From: Bacteroidota bacterium
GTDB taxonomy: Bacteria; Bacteroidota; Bacteroidia; Chitinophagales; Chitinophagaceae
Assembly: GCA_030706605.1 (NCBI GenBank)
Contig: JAUZOE010000004.1
Span: forward strand, 1 to 64,000
Direction of reading: 5' to 3'
DNA length: 64,000 nt
Positions within the stretch are counted from its first letter, which is position 1; the number at the start of each line of letters is the position of its first letter. The position numbers and the translations under genes were made by a program. The notes under the pieces were generated by a model. That model did not search any database. It was not told the DNA's origin and saw only the letters and a list, made by a program, of their open reading frames with translations. Positions 9,568-18,991 of the stretch are shown one piece after another.

Positions 9568-10033
9568 TCAGGAGGTCTTTAAATCAGGTTTAAAAAAAAT
9601 ATTTCGAAAACTTTAAAATAAAAAAAGTTTATGAAAATTTAATAATGCTATAGCCAGGAATAATTTACTTTATTAAATTGGATTATAATTTGAAGTAAAG
9701 CGTTTGTAAATATAGCTCACATTGGATTTTTGTCCAATTTTCACATCTTTTATTTTTCATAGATTACTTTTCTTATAGCTTTCTTAACAAGAATAAGATT
9801 CTTTTCCAGCTAAGGGCATAATGTTAGAACAAATTTTTGATTAATTTATTGTGTGCCGGAGCCATAAAAGTGCTATTTTGAAAATTGATAGGGCAGATAA
9901 AGCTAATTCGCAGTATTGAGATATTTTCTGCTGCCCTGATTTCTTCATACTTGCTTCTTTCTATATTTGTGAAAATCATTATTTAATAAAAGTTACCTGA
10001 AATATTCGATAATTAAATTATAAAAAGCCAGTT
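9568..10033. other. Intergenic region between L,D-transpeptidase gene and recG
   Basis: A 466-base AT-rich spacer between divergent genes. It must contain both promoters, but no convincing paired boxes were found. One weak inverted repeat (AGGGCAG at 9890-9896 against CTGCCCT at 9931-9937, loop about 34 bases) is present. There is no ORF or RNA gene that I can support. Confidence 0.4.
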
Positions 10034-12145
10034 ATTAGTAACACAACATCCATATTAAGTAATCCGATTGAATATCTAAAAGGAGTAGGTCCTCAGAGGG
10101 GTGATTTATTAAAAAAAGAGTGTGGAATTTTTACTTTCAATGATTTACTTCAATATTTTCCATTCCGACATATAGATCGTACTCAGATTACGCCTATTTC
10201 TAAAATTACTCCTGAAACCGAGTATGTTCAGGTATTAGGTAAAATCACTTCCATTGAAACTTTGGGCGAGAAACGAGGGAGGCGTTTGGTGGCTACACTT
10301 TATGATGGCACAGGGGAACTTGAATTAGTTTGGTTTCAGGGAATTGGCTGGATAGAAAAAATTTTAAACATAGGGTCAAGATTCCGTGTTTTTGGGAAAG
10401 CCGGATTTTTTATGAATACACCACAGGTTACCCACCCGGAAATGGAATTGGTAACTGAAGAAAATAAAGAAACACGGAATTTCCTGGAACCCATTTATCC
10501 GAGTACAGAAAAATTAAAAGCCAGAAGTATGGGAGGCCGCCAGATGTCTAAATTTACTTATACGCTTTTACAATTACTCTCTGAAAAAGATATTCCGGAA
10601 AATATTCCCGCGGATATTCTTGAGAAATTCAGATTGGTAAAAAGATTTGAAGCATTTATAAATATTCATTTTCCAACTTCGCAGGAGGCATATGAAAACG
10701 CTGTCAAAAGAATTAAGTTTGAAGAGCTCTTTATATCACAGCTCCGCATGGGCCTATTACGATTCAAAAGACATACTTTTTCGAAAGGTTTGGTCTTTGG
10801 TAAAGTCGGCGAGTATTTCAATGATTTTTATACAAATCATATTCCTTTTGAATTAACAGGTGCCCAAAAAAAAGTACTCAAAGAAATAAGAAAAGATTTG
10901 GGAAGTGGTAAACAGATGAACCGTCTTTTGCAGGGCGATGTTGGCAGCGGGAAAACTATGGTAGCATTGATGGCAATGTTGATTGCTGCAGATAATGGAT
11001 TCCAAAGTTGTTTTATGGCTCCCACCGAAATACTAGCCCGCCAGCATTTTGAAAGCTTAAAAACCGTGCTGGCCAATATTCCGATTAAAGTTGGGATTCT
11101 TACTGGCTCTACAAAAGCTAAAGAAAGAAGAAAACTTTTAAAACAATGCGCTGATGGCGATTTACATATTATAACCGGCACACACGCTTTACTAGAAGAT
11201 ACTGTCCAATTTAAAAATCTTGGAATCGCAATTGTAGATGAACAGCACCGTTTTGGTGTGGCACAGCGTGCTAAACTCTGGAAAAAAAATGAAATCAATC
11301 CTCATATTCTTGTGATGACAGCTACTCCCATTCCACGAACGTTGGCGCTTACTGCCTATGGAGATCTTGATTATAGTATTATGGACGAATTGCCTCCGGG
11401 AAGAATTCCGATAATAACAGTACATCGTATGGAATATGCCCGCCCACAGGTCATGGATTTTATTAAATCTGAAATAAAAACCGGACGACAAGCCTATATT
11501 ATTTATCCTCTTATCGAGGAATCCGCCAAGTTGGATTTCGAAAACCTAATGAAAGGTTACGAAGAGATAAAGGCTTATTTTCCTGAACCGAAATATTATA
11601 TCAGCATGGTACATGGACGCCAAAAATCTGTAGAAAAACAAGTGAATATGGATCGTTTTGTTACCGGGGATACTCATATAATGGTTTCTACCACTGTGAT
11701 AGAAGTAGGCGTAAATATACCCAATGCGAGCGTGATGGTAATAGAAAGCGCAGAAAAATTCGGGCTTCCGCAACTCCATCAATTAAGAGGCAGAGTGGGC
11801 AGGGGTAATGAAAAAAGCTATTGCATTCTTTCGACAAAAGTCAAATTATCTGCAGATGCCAAACAGCGTATTAAAATAATGTGTGAAACAAATGATGGAT
11901 TTAAAATTGCTGAAAAAGATTTGGAGATCAGGGGCCCGGGAGATATAGAAGGCACAAGGCAAAGTGGCCTGCTTAATTTTAAATTAGCTAATATCATAGA
12001 AGATAAGAAAATGCTTGAAGTGGCCCGTCAAACAGCAGAAAAAATAATAGAGGAAGATGCCACTTTATCTTCTGCTAATAACCTGTGTCTCAGGAATTAC
12101 CTGGGATCGCAAAAAGGAAAAACGGTTTGGAGCAAAATATCATAA
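10034..12145 (+). CDS. recG: ATP-dependent DNA helicase RecG, apparent ATT start
   Basis: RecG reverses stalled replication forks and processes branched DNA. The SF2 helicase motifs are all present: Walker A GDVGSGKT at 301-308, DEQH at 402-405, TATPIPRTLAL, and QLRGRVGRG near the C-terminus. The N-terminal wedge/OB region reads SNPIEYLKGVGPQRGDLL from 10058, which is the conserved start of Bacteroidota RecG. No ATG, GTG or TTG occurs between the in-frame stop at 10010 and this block; the best candidate is ATT at 10034, giving 703 residues, close to the family's usual length. The first TTG (10262) would delete about 76 conserved residues. Either initiation is at AUU, or the base is a mutation or error of ATG. 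The coding frame is otherwise intact. Confidence 0.93.
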   Translation: MSNTTSILSNPIEYLKGVGPQRGDLLKKECGIFTFNDLLQYFPFRHIDRTQITPISKITPETEYVQVLGKITSIETLGEKRGRRLVATLYDGTGELELVWFQGIGWIEKILNIGSRFRVFGKAGFFMNTPQVTHPEMELVTEENKETRNFLEPIYPSTEKLKARSMGGRQMSKFTYTLLQLLSEKDIPENIPADILEKFRLVKRFEAFINIHFPTSQEAYENAVKRIKFEELFISQLRMGLLRFKRHTFSKGLVFGKVGEYFNDFYTNHIPFELTGAQKKVLKEIRKDLGSGKQMNRLLQGDVGSGKTMVALMAMLIAADNGFQSCFMAPTEILARQHFESLKTVLANIPIKVGILTGSTKAKERRKLLKQCADGDLHIITGTHALLEDTVQFKNLGIAIVDEQHRFGVAQRAKLWKKNEINPHILVMTATPIPRTLALTAYGDLDYSIMDELPPGRIPIITVHRMEYARPQVMDFIKSEIKTGRQAYIIYPLIEESAKLDFENLMKGYEEIKAYFPEPKYYISMVHGRQKSVEKQVNMDRFVTGDTHIMVSTTVIEVGVNIPNASVMVIESAEKFGLPQLHQLRGRVGRGNEKSYCILSTKVKLSADAKQRIKIMCETNDGFKIAEKDLEIRGPGDIEGTRQSGLLNFKLANIIEDKKMLEVARQTAEKIIEEDATLSSANNLCLRNYLGSQKGKTVWSKIS

Positions 12146-12297
12146 TTTATTTTATATCTAAGACTGTTAATTGGCTATTAAATAAGATTCGAAAAAAAAT
12201 ATTTTCAATCTACTGATGCAATTGTTTCGTAAATTTAATTTTAAGTTGCTATTAAACCTTTTTGTTCTTTTTAATTCATAGAAAAAATCTTTTTGTC

Positions 12298-15200
12298 TTG
12301 AGAATATTTAAGCGCTATCCTTACCTTATTTCTCTGGTATTCGTGACATTCTTTGTTACAGAAAATTTATTGGCTCAGGTGGAATTTATTGAAAATAAAG
12401 GCCAATGGGATTCTAATGTAAAATATATGAGCAATGCGGGGGATGGTTCTTTTTTTCTACAGGAAAAAGGATTTACTATCGCTCAATACAGCCCGGAAGA
12501 TTTAGAAAATATAAAAGACCGCAGGCATGGTATAGCTGTTCCTTCTGTTGGTAATCAGAAAATAAAGAATAATAAAATCCGTGCTCATTCCTATTCTGTG
12601 CAATTTTTAAATGCACAAACTCCTCAAATATTTCCCGACAAACCTATCCCTACTGTTAATAATTATTTTATTGGTAATGACAGAAGTAAATGGGCTTCAG
12701 ACTGTAAGATATACCAGGCAGTTACTTACCGGAATATTTATCCAGGTATTGACATTCGCTATTTTGTAGACGGGGGCAGCAACTTGAAATATGATTTTAT
12801 AGTGCATCCTGGAGCTGACCCGGGAAATATTGCCATGAAGTATAAAGGTGCCAATAAAATTTCTCTGAAAAACAAAGAATTGGAAGTGACAACTTCTTTG
12901 GGAACCAGCAGAGAACTTGAACCTATCACTTATCAGATCATTGATAATAAAAAAGAGGAAATTAATTGCCGTTATATTATAAAAGATAATATAGTCAGGT
13001 TTAATGTGAAAAAATATTCACCTGACCAAACTCTAATAATTGATCCTACAGAAATTTTCTTCAGTTATTCCGGCAGCACTGCCGATAATTGGGGTTTTAC
13101 GGCTACTTATGGCCCTGATGGTTCTTTTTATGGAGGAGGAATTGTATTTGGCCCTGGTTTTCCTATTTCTTCAGGTCCTTATGATCAGTCATTTAATGGC
13201 GCTTTCGATATTGGGATAATTAAATTATCCCCGGATGGCCGGAATAGGATATACGCTACTTATATTGGTGGGTCGGGTGAAGATCAACCTCATAGCCTTA
13301 TTGTGGATGAACAGGGCAACCTGATTTTAGCAGGTAGATCTAATTCTGCCAATTATCCGACGACAGCTAATTATGGACCAGGTGGAGGATGGGATATAGT
13401 AGTTACGAAATTAAATGCGAGCGGAAGTGGAATCATTGGTTCTATGAAAATTGGGGGGTCAGAAAACGACGGAGTAAATATTGCTGATGAAAATGGTGCC
13501 CGTGGGCTAAATTCCTTAAAAAGAAATTATGGTGATGATGCCCGCAGTGAGGTAATCCTTGATGGATCTGACAATATTTTGGTGGCTTCGTGTACACAAT
13601 CTACTGATTTCCCTACATCAGCCGGGGCATTTCAAAAAGCTGATACTGGCAGGCAACAGGATGCGGTAGTACTTAAATTAAATCCTAATTGTAACGGGAT
13701 TTTATTCAGCACGCTTTTAGGAGGAAAAGAAAATGATGCGGCTTATGTACTCGCGATAGGAAATAATAACAATATTTACGTTGGAGGTGGTACGGCAAGT
13801 CCTGATTTTAAAGGAATTACAACAACTGGCGTCATAAAACCTGCCTATTCTGTTCCTGGTGCCACTAATGATCCATGCGATGGATTTATAATCGAACTAA
13901 ACAATACAGGAACAAGTGTTCTCCAGGGAACTTATATTGGCACTGGTAAGGCGGACCAGGTTTATGGAATTGATGTAGATAAATTTGGATTTGTTTATGC
14001 TATGGGCACATCTGAAGGGAATATGCCTGTGATTAATGCCTCTTATTCCAATGCGGGAGCTAAACAATTTATTTCTAAATTACAGCCAGATCTTAGCCAG
14101 TTTGTTTATTCTACAGTTTTCGGTTCAAATGGCGCTGTAGTACCTAATATTTCTCCTACAGCCTTTTTAGTGGATAGATGCGAGAATGTATACGTTTCAG
14201 GCTGGGGTGGAAAATCTAATAATGGATTTTCTACCGGAAACACGATAGGTATGCCAACTACTCCAGATGCAATAAAACGAAATACAGATGCTTCCGGAAG
14301 TGATTTTTATTTTTTCGTTCTTAAAAAAGATGCTGTCCAACAATTATACGGTACTTTTTTTGGCCAGGAGGATCCTCCCTTAGGAGTTAACAATCCTCTT
14401 ACATTTGGGGATCATGTCGATGGTGGTACCAGCCGTTTTGATCGAAATGGTGTAATATATCAGGGTATGTGTGCCAATTGTTTCAGAACTGTCGCATTCC
14501 CAGGTACACCAGGTGCCTGGTCCACTACTGACCAGGCTGTAGGGAATAACGGGCAATGCAATTTGGGCATGCTAAAAATAGAAATGAATTTTTCAGGTGT
14601 CCGTTCTTCAATTCGCCCTTCTATTGATGGAGTACCAAATGATACGATCGGTTGTGTTCCTTTACGTGTAGATTTTTTGGATACACTCAATCTTGGCAAA
14701 TTATATTATTGGGATTTTGGTGATGGTACTGGAGATACTACAACTACACCTGGAAATTCACATGTATATACTAATATTGGTGTATTTAAAGTTCGCCTAA
14801 TATCTATTGATAGTTCAACCTGCAATATTTCTGATACATCATATAAAACAATTAGGGTTGGAAATAAAAAAGTTCTCTTGGATTTTATTTCTCAAAAATT
14901 ACCTCCCTGCACTAATTTAAGTTACGATTTCACGAATACATCTACGGCAACATCCGGAGGTTTTCAGCCAAATACATTTACATGGGATTTTGGAGATAAT
15001 ACTCCACCAGTAACCCAGAGTTATTCCCCCCCGGTAACTCATACTTATGCCGGCCCTGGTACCTATAATGTGCAACTTTCAATCAATGACACTTCATTTT
15101 GTAATTCACCAGCAGACACTGTAAAAGCGGTAAGACTTTCTCCCGAGGTGCAGGCGTTATTTACTACATCTGCACATGGCTGTGTTCCATATAATGCAGA

Positions 15201-15903
15201 GTTTACTAATAATTCTTTAGGAGGACTTAGCTTCTCCTGGGATTTTGGAGATGGCAGTACTTCTTCTGAAGTTTCCCCTACTCATCTTTATAATAATGTA
15301 GGAACTTATATTGTGAAACTGAAGGCATATGATTCTACATCCTGCAATAAAATTGATTCTGCCACATTTACAATTACTGTCAGCCCTATACCTTCTGCAT
15401 TATTTACGTATAGCCCCAATCCTTCACAGGAAAATACGATAACTCAGTTTGCGAATCAATCCATAAATGCTACCCAATATCTCTGGAACTTTGGAGATGG
15501 AGATACTTCCAGTGAGGTAAATCCGCAACACCTTTTTAATGCAACTTCTGTTTTTAACGTTTGCCTGAAGGCTTCTAACGACGTGGGATGCAGCGCTGAT
15601 AAATGTATTAATGTCTCAGCATTAATAAAACCTTTGGTGGATGTTCCATCGGCATTTACTCCCGGTCGATTTGGCGTAAACAGCACTATTATGGTCGAAG
15701 GATTTGGCATTGCGGAAATGCGATGGAGCATCTATAACAGGTGGGGACAAAAGGTATATGAGAGCAATAACCGAAAAAGCGGATGGGATGGTACATTTAA
15801 AGGCAAATTACAACCAATGGACGTGTATGCTTATACATTGGATGTAACTTTTTTTGACGGAACAAAAACAAGAAAAACAGGTGATATTACTTTATTGCGA
15901 TAA
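12298..15903 (+). CDS. Large SBBP/PKD surface protein with T9SS type B sorting domain
   Basis: An exported adhesin-like protein of about 1201 residues. No ATG is available; TTG at 12298 gives a compact signal peptide ending at LLAQ, and TTG at 12262 is the alternative (1213 residues). Domains in order: an N-terminal region starting VEFIENKGQWD (DUF7948 type); SBBP-like beta-propeller repeats (for example ATYIGGSGEDQPHSLIVDEQ and STLLGGKENDAAYVLAIG); four PKD domains, each with a WDFGD or WNFGD core; and a C-terminal gliding-motility/CHU_C-type domain (IYNRWGQKVYESNNRKSGWD) ending DITLLR, the signal for type B T9SS cargo. It lies 9 bases upstream of a PorP/SprF gene, the usual partner of type B cargo, so secretion and surface anchoring through that protein is the likely outcome. 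Confidence 0.88.
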   Translation: MRIFKRYPYLISLVFVTFFVTENLLAQVEFIENKGQWDSNVKYMSNAGDGSFFLQEKGFTIAQYSPEDLENIKDRRHGIAVPSVGNQKIKNNKIRAHSYSVQFLNAQTPQIFPDKPIPTVNNYFIGNDRSKWASDCKIYQAVTYRNIYPGIDIRYFVDGGSNLKYDFIVHPGADPGNIAMKYKGANKISLKNKELEVTTSLGTSRELEPITYQIIDNKKEEINCRYIIKDNIVRFNVKKYSPDQTLIIDPTEIFFSYSGSTADNWGFTATYGPDGSFYGGGIVFGPGFPISSGPYDQSFNGAFDIGIIKLSPDGRNRIYATYIGGSGEDQPHSLIVDEQGNLILAGRSNSANYPTTANYGPGGGWDIVVTKLNASGSGIIGSMKIGGSENDGVNIADENGARGLNSLKRNYGDDARSEVILDGSDNILVASCTQSTDFPTSAGAFQKADTGRQQDAVVLKLNPNCNGILFSTLLGGKENDAAYVLAIGNNNNIYVGGGTASPDFKGITTTGVIKPAYSVPGATNDPCDGFIIELNNTGTSVLQGTYIGTGKADQVYGIDVDKFGFVYAMGTSEGNMPVINASYSNAGAKQFISKLQPDLSQFVYSTVFGSNGAVVPNISPTAFLVDRCENVYVSGWGGKSNNGFSTGNTIGMPTTPDAIKRNTDASGSDFYFFVLKKDAVQQLYGTFFGQEDPPLGVNNPLTFGDHVDGGTSRFDRNGVIYQGMCANCFRTVAFPGTPGAWSTTDQAVGNNGQCNLGMLKIEMNFSGVRSSIRPSIDGVPNDTIGCVPLRVDFLDTLNLGKLYYWDFGDGTGDTTTTPGNSHVYTNIGVFKVRLISIDSSTCNISDTSYKTIRVGNKKVLLDFISQKLPPCTNLSYDFTNTSTATSGGFQPNTFTWDFGDNTPPVTQSYSPPVTHTYAGPGTYNVQLSINDTSFCNSPADTVKAVRLSPEVQALFTTSAHGCVPYNAEFTNNSLGGLSFSWDFGDGSTSSEVSPTHLYNNVGTYIVKLKAYDSTSCNKIDSATFTITVSPIPSALFTYSPNPSQENTITQFANQSINATQYLWNFGDGDTSSEVNPQHLFNATSVFNVCLKASNDVGCSADKCINVSALIKPLVDVPSAFTPGRFGVNSTIMVEGFGIAEMRWSIYNRWGQKVYESNNRKSGWDGTFKGKLQPMDVYAYTLDVTFFDGTKTRKTGDITLLR

Positions 15904-15912
15904 TGTTTTACT

Positions 15913-16938
15913 ATGACAAAATTTCTGAAAATATTTTTTATCATCTTCGCATCCATATTTGCTGGGCAATACTCTTATACACAGGATTTGCATTTTTCAC
16001 AATTTTTCAATAATCCCTTACTCACCAATCCTGCAAATACTGGTTTCATCCCTGATGCAGATTATCGCCTTGGAGCATCTTACCGAAATCAATATTCAAA
16101 TATCATGGCCGTGCCTTATCAAACCATGAGTATTTTTGGCGATGCCCAGGTTTTTAGAAATAAAATTGAAAATGGCTGGCTCGGCTTAGGAGGTGTAATT
16201 CTTCGCGACGTTGCCGGAACCGGGAGTCTCACTTCTACAAAAATATATGGATCTGTTGCCTACCACCAGATGCTGGGATTAAGCAGCCTTCTAACTGCAG
16301 GGTTTAATGTAGGGTGGGCTAATAAGCGAATTGATCAAAGTAAACTTACCTTCCCCGACCAATTTGATGGTCATTTTTTTGATGGCACTTTACCTACATC
16401 TGCCCAATTATTAAATAATAGCGTGAGTTATTTTGATATGCAGGCGGGAATTAATTATGCCTACTTTCCTACGAAAGATGTATATATTAATGCAGGTTAT
16501 TCCATTATGCATGTAAACCAACCTAAAGAAACTTTTTTTGAGGATAATGGCAACAATAAACTTTCTATGCGGCATACGGGCTTCATTAATGGGATTTTTA
16601 AAATGAATGATGATGTGATCATTAATCCAAATGCATATTATACTATTCAGGCCAAATCGAGTGAACTGCTTTTGGGAATGAATGCAGCTTATAACCTTTC
16701 GGGTGATGGATCAAAGCAGATTATTGGCGGTCTATATTATCGCTATGGGGATGCCGTAATACCAATGGTTGGCCTGGAAGTTGATAATATTCGTTTTACT
16801 TTTAGCTATGATGTTACAACTTCGTCACTTAAAAACTTTAACCATTCGCTTGGCGCTTCGGAATTCAATGTATTGAAAAAGGGATTTTATGACGAATACA
16901 ATGGCGATAGAAAAGAATCTCTTTGTCCTGTTTTTTAG
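15913..16938 (+). CDS. PorP/SprF-family T9SS membrane protein
   Basis: A 341-residue outer-membrane protein with a signal peptide (cleavage near SYTQ) followed by the family's hallmark block DLHFSQFFNNPLLTNPANTG. The rest is alternating beta strands as in an outer-membrane barrel, with conserved GWLGLGGVILRDVAGTG and YRYGDAVIPMVGLEV segments. PorP/SprF proteins help secrete or attach type B T9SS cargo; SprF is needed for the SprB adhesin in gliding flavobacteria. It starts 9 bases after the PKD/SBBP gene, so the two are almost certainly co-transcribed and function as a cargo/anchor pair. Confidence 0.9.
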   Translation: MTKFLKIFFIIFASIFAGQYSYTQDLHFSQFFNNPLLTNPANTGFIPDADYRLGASYRNQYSNIMAVPYQTMSIFGDAQVFRNKIENGWLGLGGVILRDVAGTGSLTSTKIYGSVAYHQMLGLSSLLTAGFNVGWANKRIDQSKLTFPDQFDGHFFDGTLPTSAQLLNNSVSYFDMQAGINYAYFPTKDVYINAGYSIMHVNQPKETFFEDNGNNKLSMRHTGFINGIFKMNDDVIINPNAYYTIQAKSSELLLGMNAAYNLSGDGSKQIIGGLYYRYGDAVIPMVGLEVDNIRFTFSYDVTTSSLKNFNHSLGASEFNVLKKGFYDEYNGDRKESLCPVF

Positions 16939-16971
16939 AAATCCTGTTTATAGCGGATCGGATTTTTTTTT
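16939..16971 (+). terminator. Possible terminator after the PorP/SprF gene
   Basis: AAATCC (16939-16944) can pair with GGATTT (16960-16965) across a 15-base loop, followed by a T-run to 16971. The stem is short. It lies just after the PorP/SprF stop and touches the 3' end of the convergent yggS remnant. Confidence 0.35.
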
Positions 16972-17685
16972 ATTTCTCACTGGCATTTTTCGGATTTCGT
17001 TTGCCGAAAAGCAAACTTCCGATTCTTACCATATTGCTCCCTTCTTCTATTGCAATTTCATAATCAGCACTCATTCCCATACTTAAAACCGATATTTGAT
17101 AATTACTCTTTCCAGATGATGCTAATTTATCAAACAGGGATTTTAAAAATCTAAATTCTGTGCGTACAATTTCTTTATTATCAGTAAAAGAAGCCATCCC
17201 CATCAATCCTTTAATACAAATGCTTTTAAATAAATTTCGTGAATCAGGATTGATCATATCCGTATTTAAACCATACGTTATAATTGCATTTAATTCCTCT
17301 TCATCAAGGCCAAATTTTGTTTCTTCTTTAGCAATAAAAACCTGCAGCAGGCAATCTATTTGTCGGTTATTTTTTTTGCTTCTTTGTCAATTTCTTTTAA
17401 AAGTTTCAGGCTGTCAACACTATGAATAAGTGAAACGAAAGGCGCAATCTGTTTTACTTTATTGGATTGTAAATGGCCAATAAAATGCCAGTTGATATCC
17501 TTAGGTAATTGCTCATATTTTTCAACCAACTCCTGCACATAATTTTCACCAAAATCTCTCTGGCCGAGATGATATAATACCAATATTTCTTCAATAGATT
17601 TTGTTTTTGAGACAGCAACGAGGGTTACATTTTTTAACGCAAGATCTTTATGAATTGATTTATATGAATTAATATTTACAGACAA
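16970..17685 (-). pseudogene. yggS: YggS-family PLP-binding protein, frameshifted
   Basis: YggS/PROSC proteins bind pyridoxal 5'-phosphate and maintain its homeostasis. The N-terminal half (17356-17685, TTG start) has VTLVAVSKTKS, whose Lys carries PLP, and FGENYVQELVEKYEQLP plus WHFIGHLQSNK. It runs into TAG after KKITDK. The missing middle (CLLQVFIAKEETKFGLDEEEL) and the C-terminal half, with SMGMSADYEIAIEEGSNMVRIG, continue in another frame. The switch falls at an A8 run (minus strand; 17370-17377 on plus): nine A residues would restore one frame of about 238 residues, the family's normal length. All conserved blocks are intact, so this is a recent single-base loss, a slippage site, or a sequencing error. 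Confidence 0.85.
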
Positions 17686-17745
17686 TTTCAGGGAATAATT
17701 TATTTTATGACCAATTTAATATTTTCCAATAGCAGGTAGTAAGAA

Positions 17746-18900
17746 TTATTTCAAAATTCCCCTGCTAATGACAATTCTTTGCATTTCACTGGTTCCTTCA
17801 TATATCTGTGTGATCTTGGCATCGCGCATCATTCTTTCTACATGATATTCCTTTACATAACCATAGCCACCAAAAATCTGAATAGCTTCTGAGGTTGCCC
17901 ACATGGCTGTTTCACTTGAAAACACTTTTGCCATAGCCGCACTTTCTGTGTAATCGGAATTACTATCTTTTTGCCATGCCGCGCGAAAACAAAGTAAACG
18001 GGCTGCCTCTATTCTTGTAGCCATATCAGCCAGTTTAAATTGTATGATCTGGTGATTTTTTATTTCAGTGCCAAATGTTTTTCTCTCTTTAGAATAAGCA
18101 ACGGATCTTTCCATGGCTCCGGAAGCAAGTCCAAGTGCCTGTGAAGCAATTCCGATACGTCCGCCTGAAAGAGTCATCATTGCAAATTTAAAACCGAAAC
18201 CGTCTCCCCCAACCCGGTTTTCTTTTGGCACTTTCACATCGGTAAATGAAATGCTGTGAGTATCACTGCCCCGGATTCCTAATTTATTTTCTTTAGCACC
18301 TACTTTTACTCCGGGCCAGTTCTTTTCAACAATAAAAACATTAATTCCACGATTGCCTTTCTCAGGATGTGTTTGTGCAAATACTAAATATACTGATGCT
18401 GAGCTTCCATTAGTAATCCAGTTTTTTACACCATTAATTATATAATGGTCATCCTTTTCTTCAGCAGTAGTTCTTTGCGAAGTAGCATCACTACCGGCTT
18501 CCGGCTCGCTCAGTAAAAAAGCGCCTATATATAATTCCTCATTCTTTTTCCCCTGGGCCAGCGGGGTTAAATATTTTATCTTTTGTTCTTCACTGCCGAA
18601 TGCTTCCAACCCAAAGCAAACTAAGCTATTGTTGACACTCATACAAACACTGGTGCTGGCATCTACTTTACTAATTTCTTCCATAGCTATTACATAACTT
18701 ATGGTATCCAGTCCGGCGCCTCCGTATTCAGGACTTACCATCATTCCTAAAAATCCTAAATCAGCAAGTTTTGACACCTGCTCATGAGGAAATTTTTGAT
18801 GTTCATCTCTTTCAATTACTCCCGAAAGGCATTCATTATTAGCAAAGTCTCTTGCCGCCTGCCTGATCATTAAATGTTCTTCTGATAACTTAAAGTCCAT
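17746..18900 (-). CDS. Acyl-CoA dehydrogenase
   Basis: A 384-residue FAD-dependent enzyme of fatty-acid or branched-chain amino-acid degradation, catalysing alpha,beta-desaturation of acyl-CoA and passing electrons to ETF. Visible blocks are the N-terminal helical domain (MDFKLSEEHLMIRQAARDFA), the beta-domain signature GAFLLSEPEAGSDATS, the FAD/substrate motif MTLSGGRIGIASQALG, and the C-terminal QIFGGYGYVKEYHVERMMRD followed by IYEGTSEMQRIVISR, whose Glu is the catalytic base in the short-chain acyl-CoA dehydrogenase group. Length and motifs match butyryl/short-chain enzymes. The start is ATG at 18900. A TAnnTTTG box lies just upstream. It is divergent from prfC. Confidence 0.92.
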   Translation of the reverse strand: MDFKLSEEHLMIRQAARDFANNECLSGVIERDEHQKFPHEQVSKLADLGFLGMMVSPEYGGAGLDTISYVIAMEEISKVDASTSVCMSVNNSLVCFGLEAFGSEEQKIKYLTPLAQGKKNEELYIGAFLLSEPEAGSDATSQRTTAEEKDDHYIINGVKNWITNGSSASVYLVFAQTHPEKGNRGINVFIVEKNWPGVKVGAKENKLGIRGSDTHSISFTDVKVPKENRVGGDGFGFKFAMMTLSGGRIGIASQALGLASGAMERSVAYSKERKTFGTEIKNHQIIQFKLADMATRIEAARLLCFRAAWQKDSNSDYTESAAMAKVFSSETAMWATSEAIQIFGGYGYVKEYHVERMMRDAKITQIYEGTSEMQRIVISRGILK

Positions 18901-18919
18901 AGTTCATTTATTTGGGACA

Positions 18920-18927
18920 CAAAAGTA
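18920..18927 (-). promoter_or_regulatory. Bacteroidota -7 box upstream of acyl-CoA dehydrogenase gene
   Basis: On the minus strand TACTTTTG matches the TAnnTTTG consensus of the primary sigma factor in Bacteroidota, 19 bases before the start codon. No clear -33 TTTG partner is visible at the expected spacing. Confidence 0.45.
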
Positions 18928-18991
18928 CGGTAATTAGTGAATTGGCTAATTAACTTAACTTCGCAGCCAAATTTTTTAAAGGACCAGAAAG

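Noticed and set aside
9890-9937. Inverted repeat AGGGCAG/CTGCCCT before recG
   Set aside because: Only 7 bp with a 34-base loop; could occur by chance and is not clearly a regulatory or RNA structure.
10837-11298. 153-codon minus-strand ORF opposite recG
   Set aside because: It is a shadow of the helicase coding sequence; no plausible start context or family.
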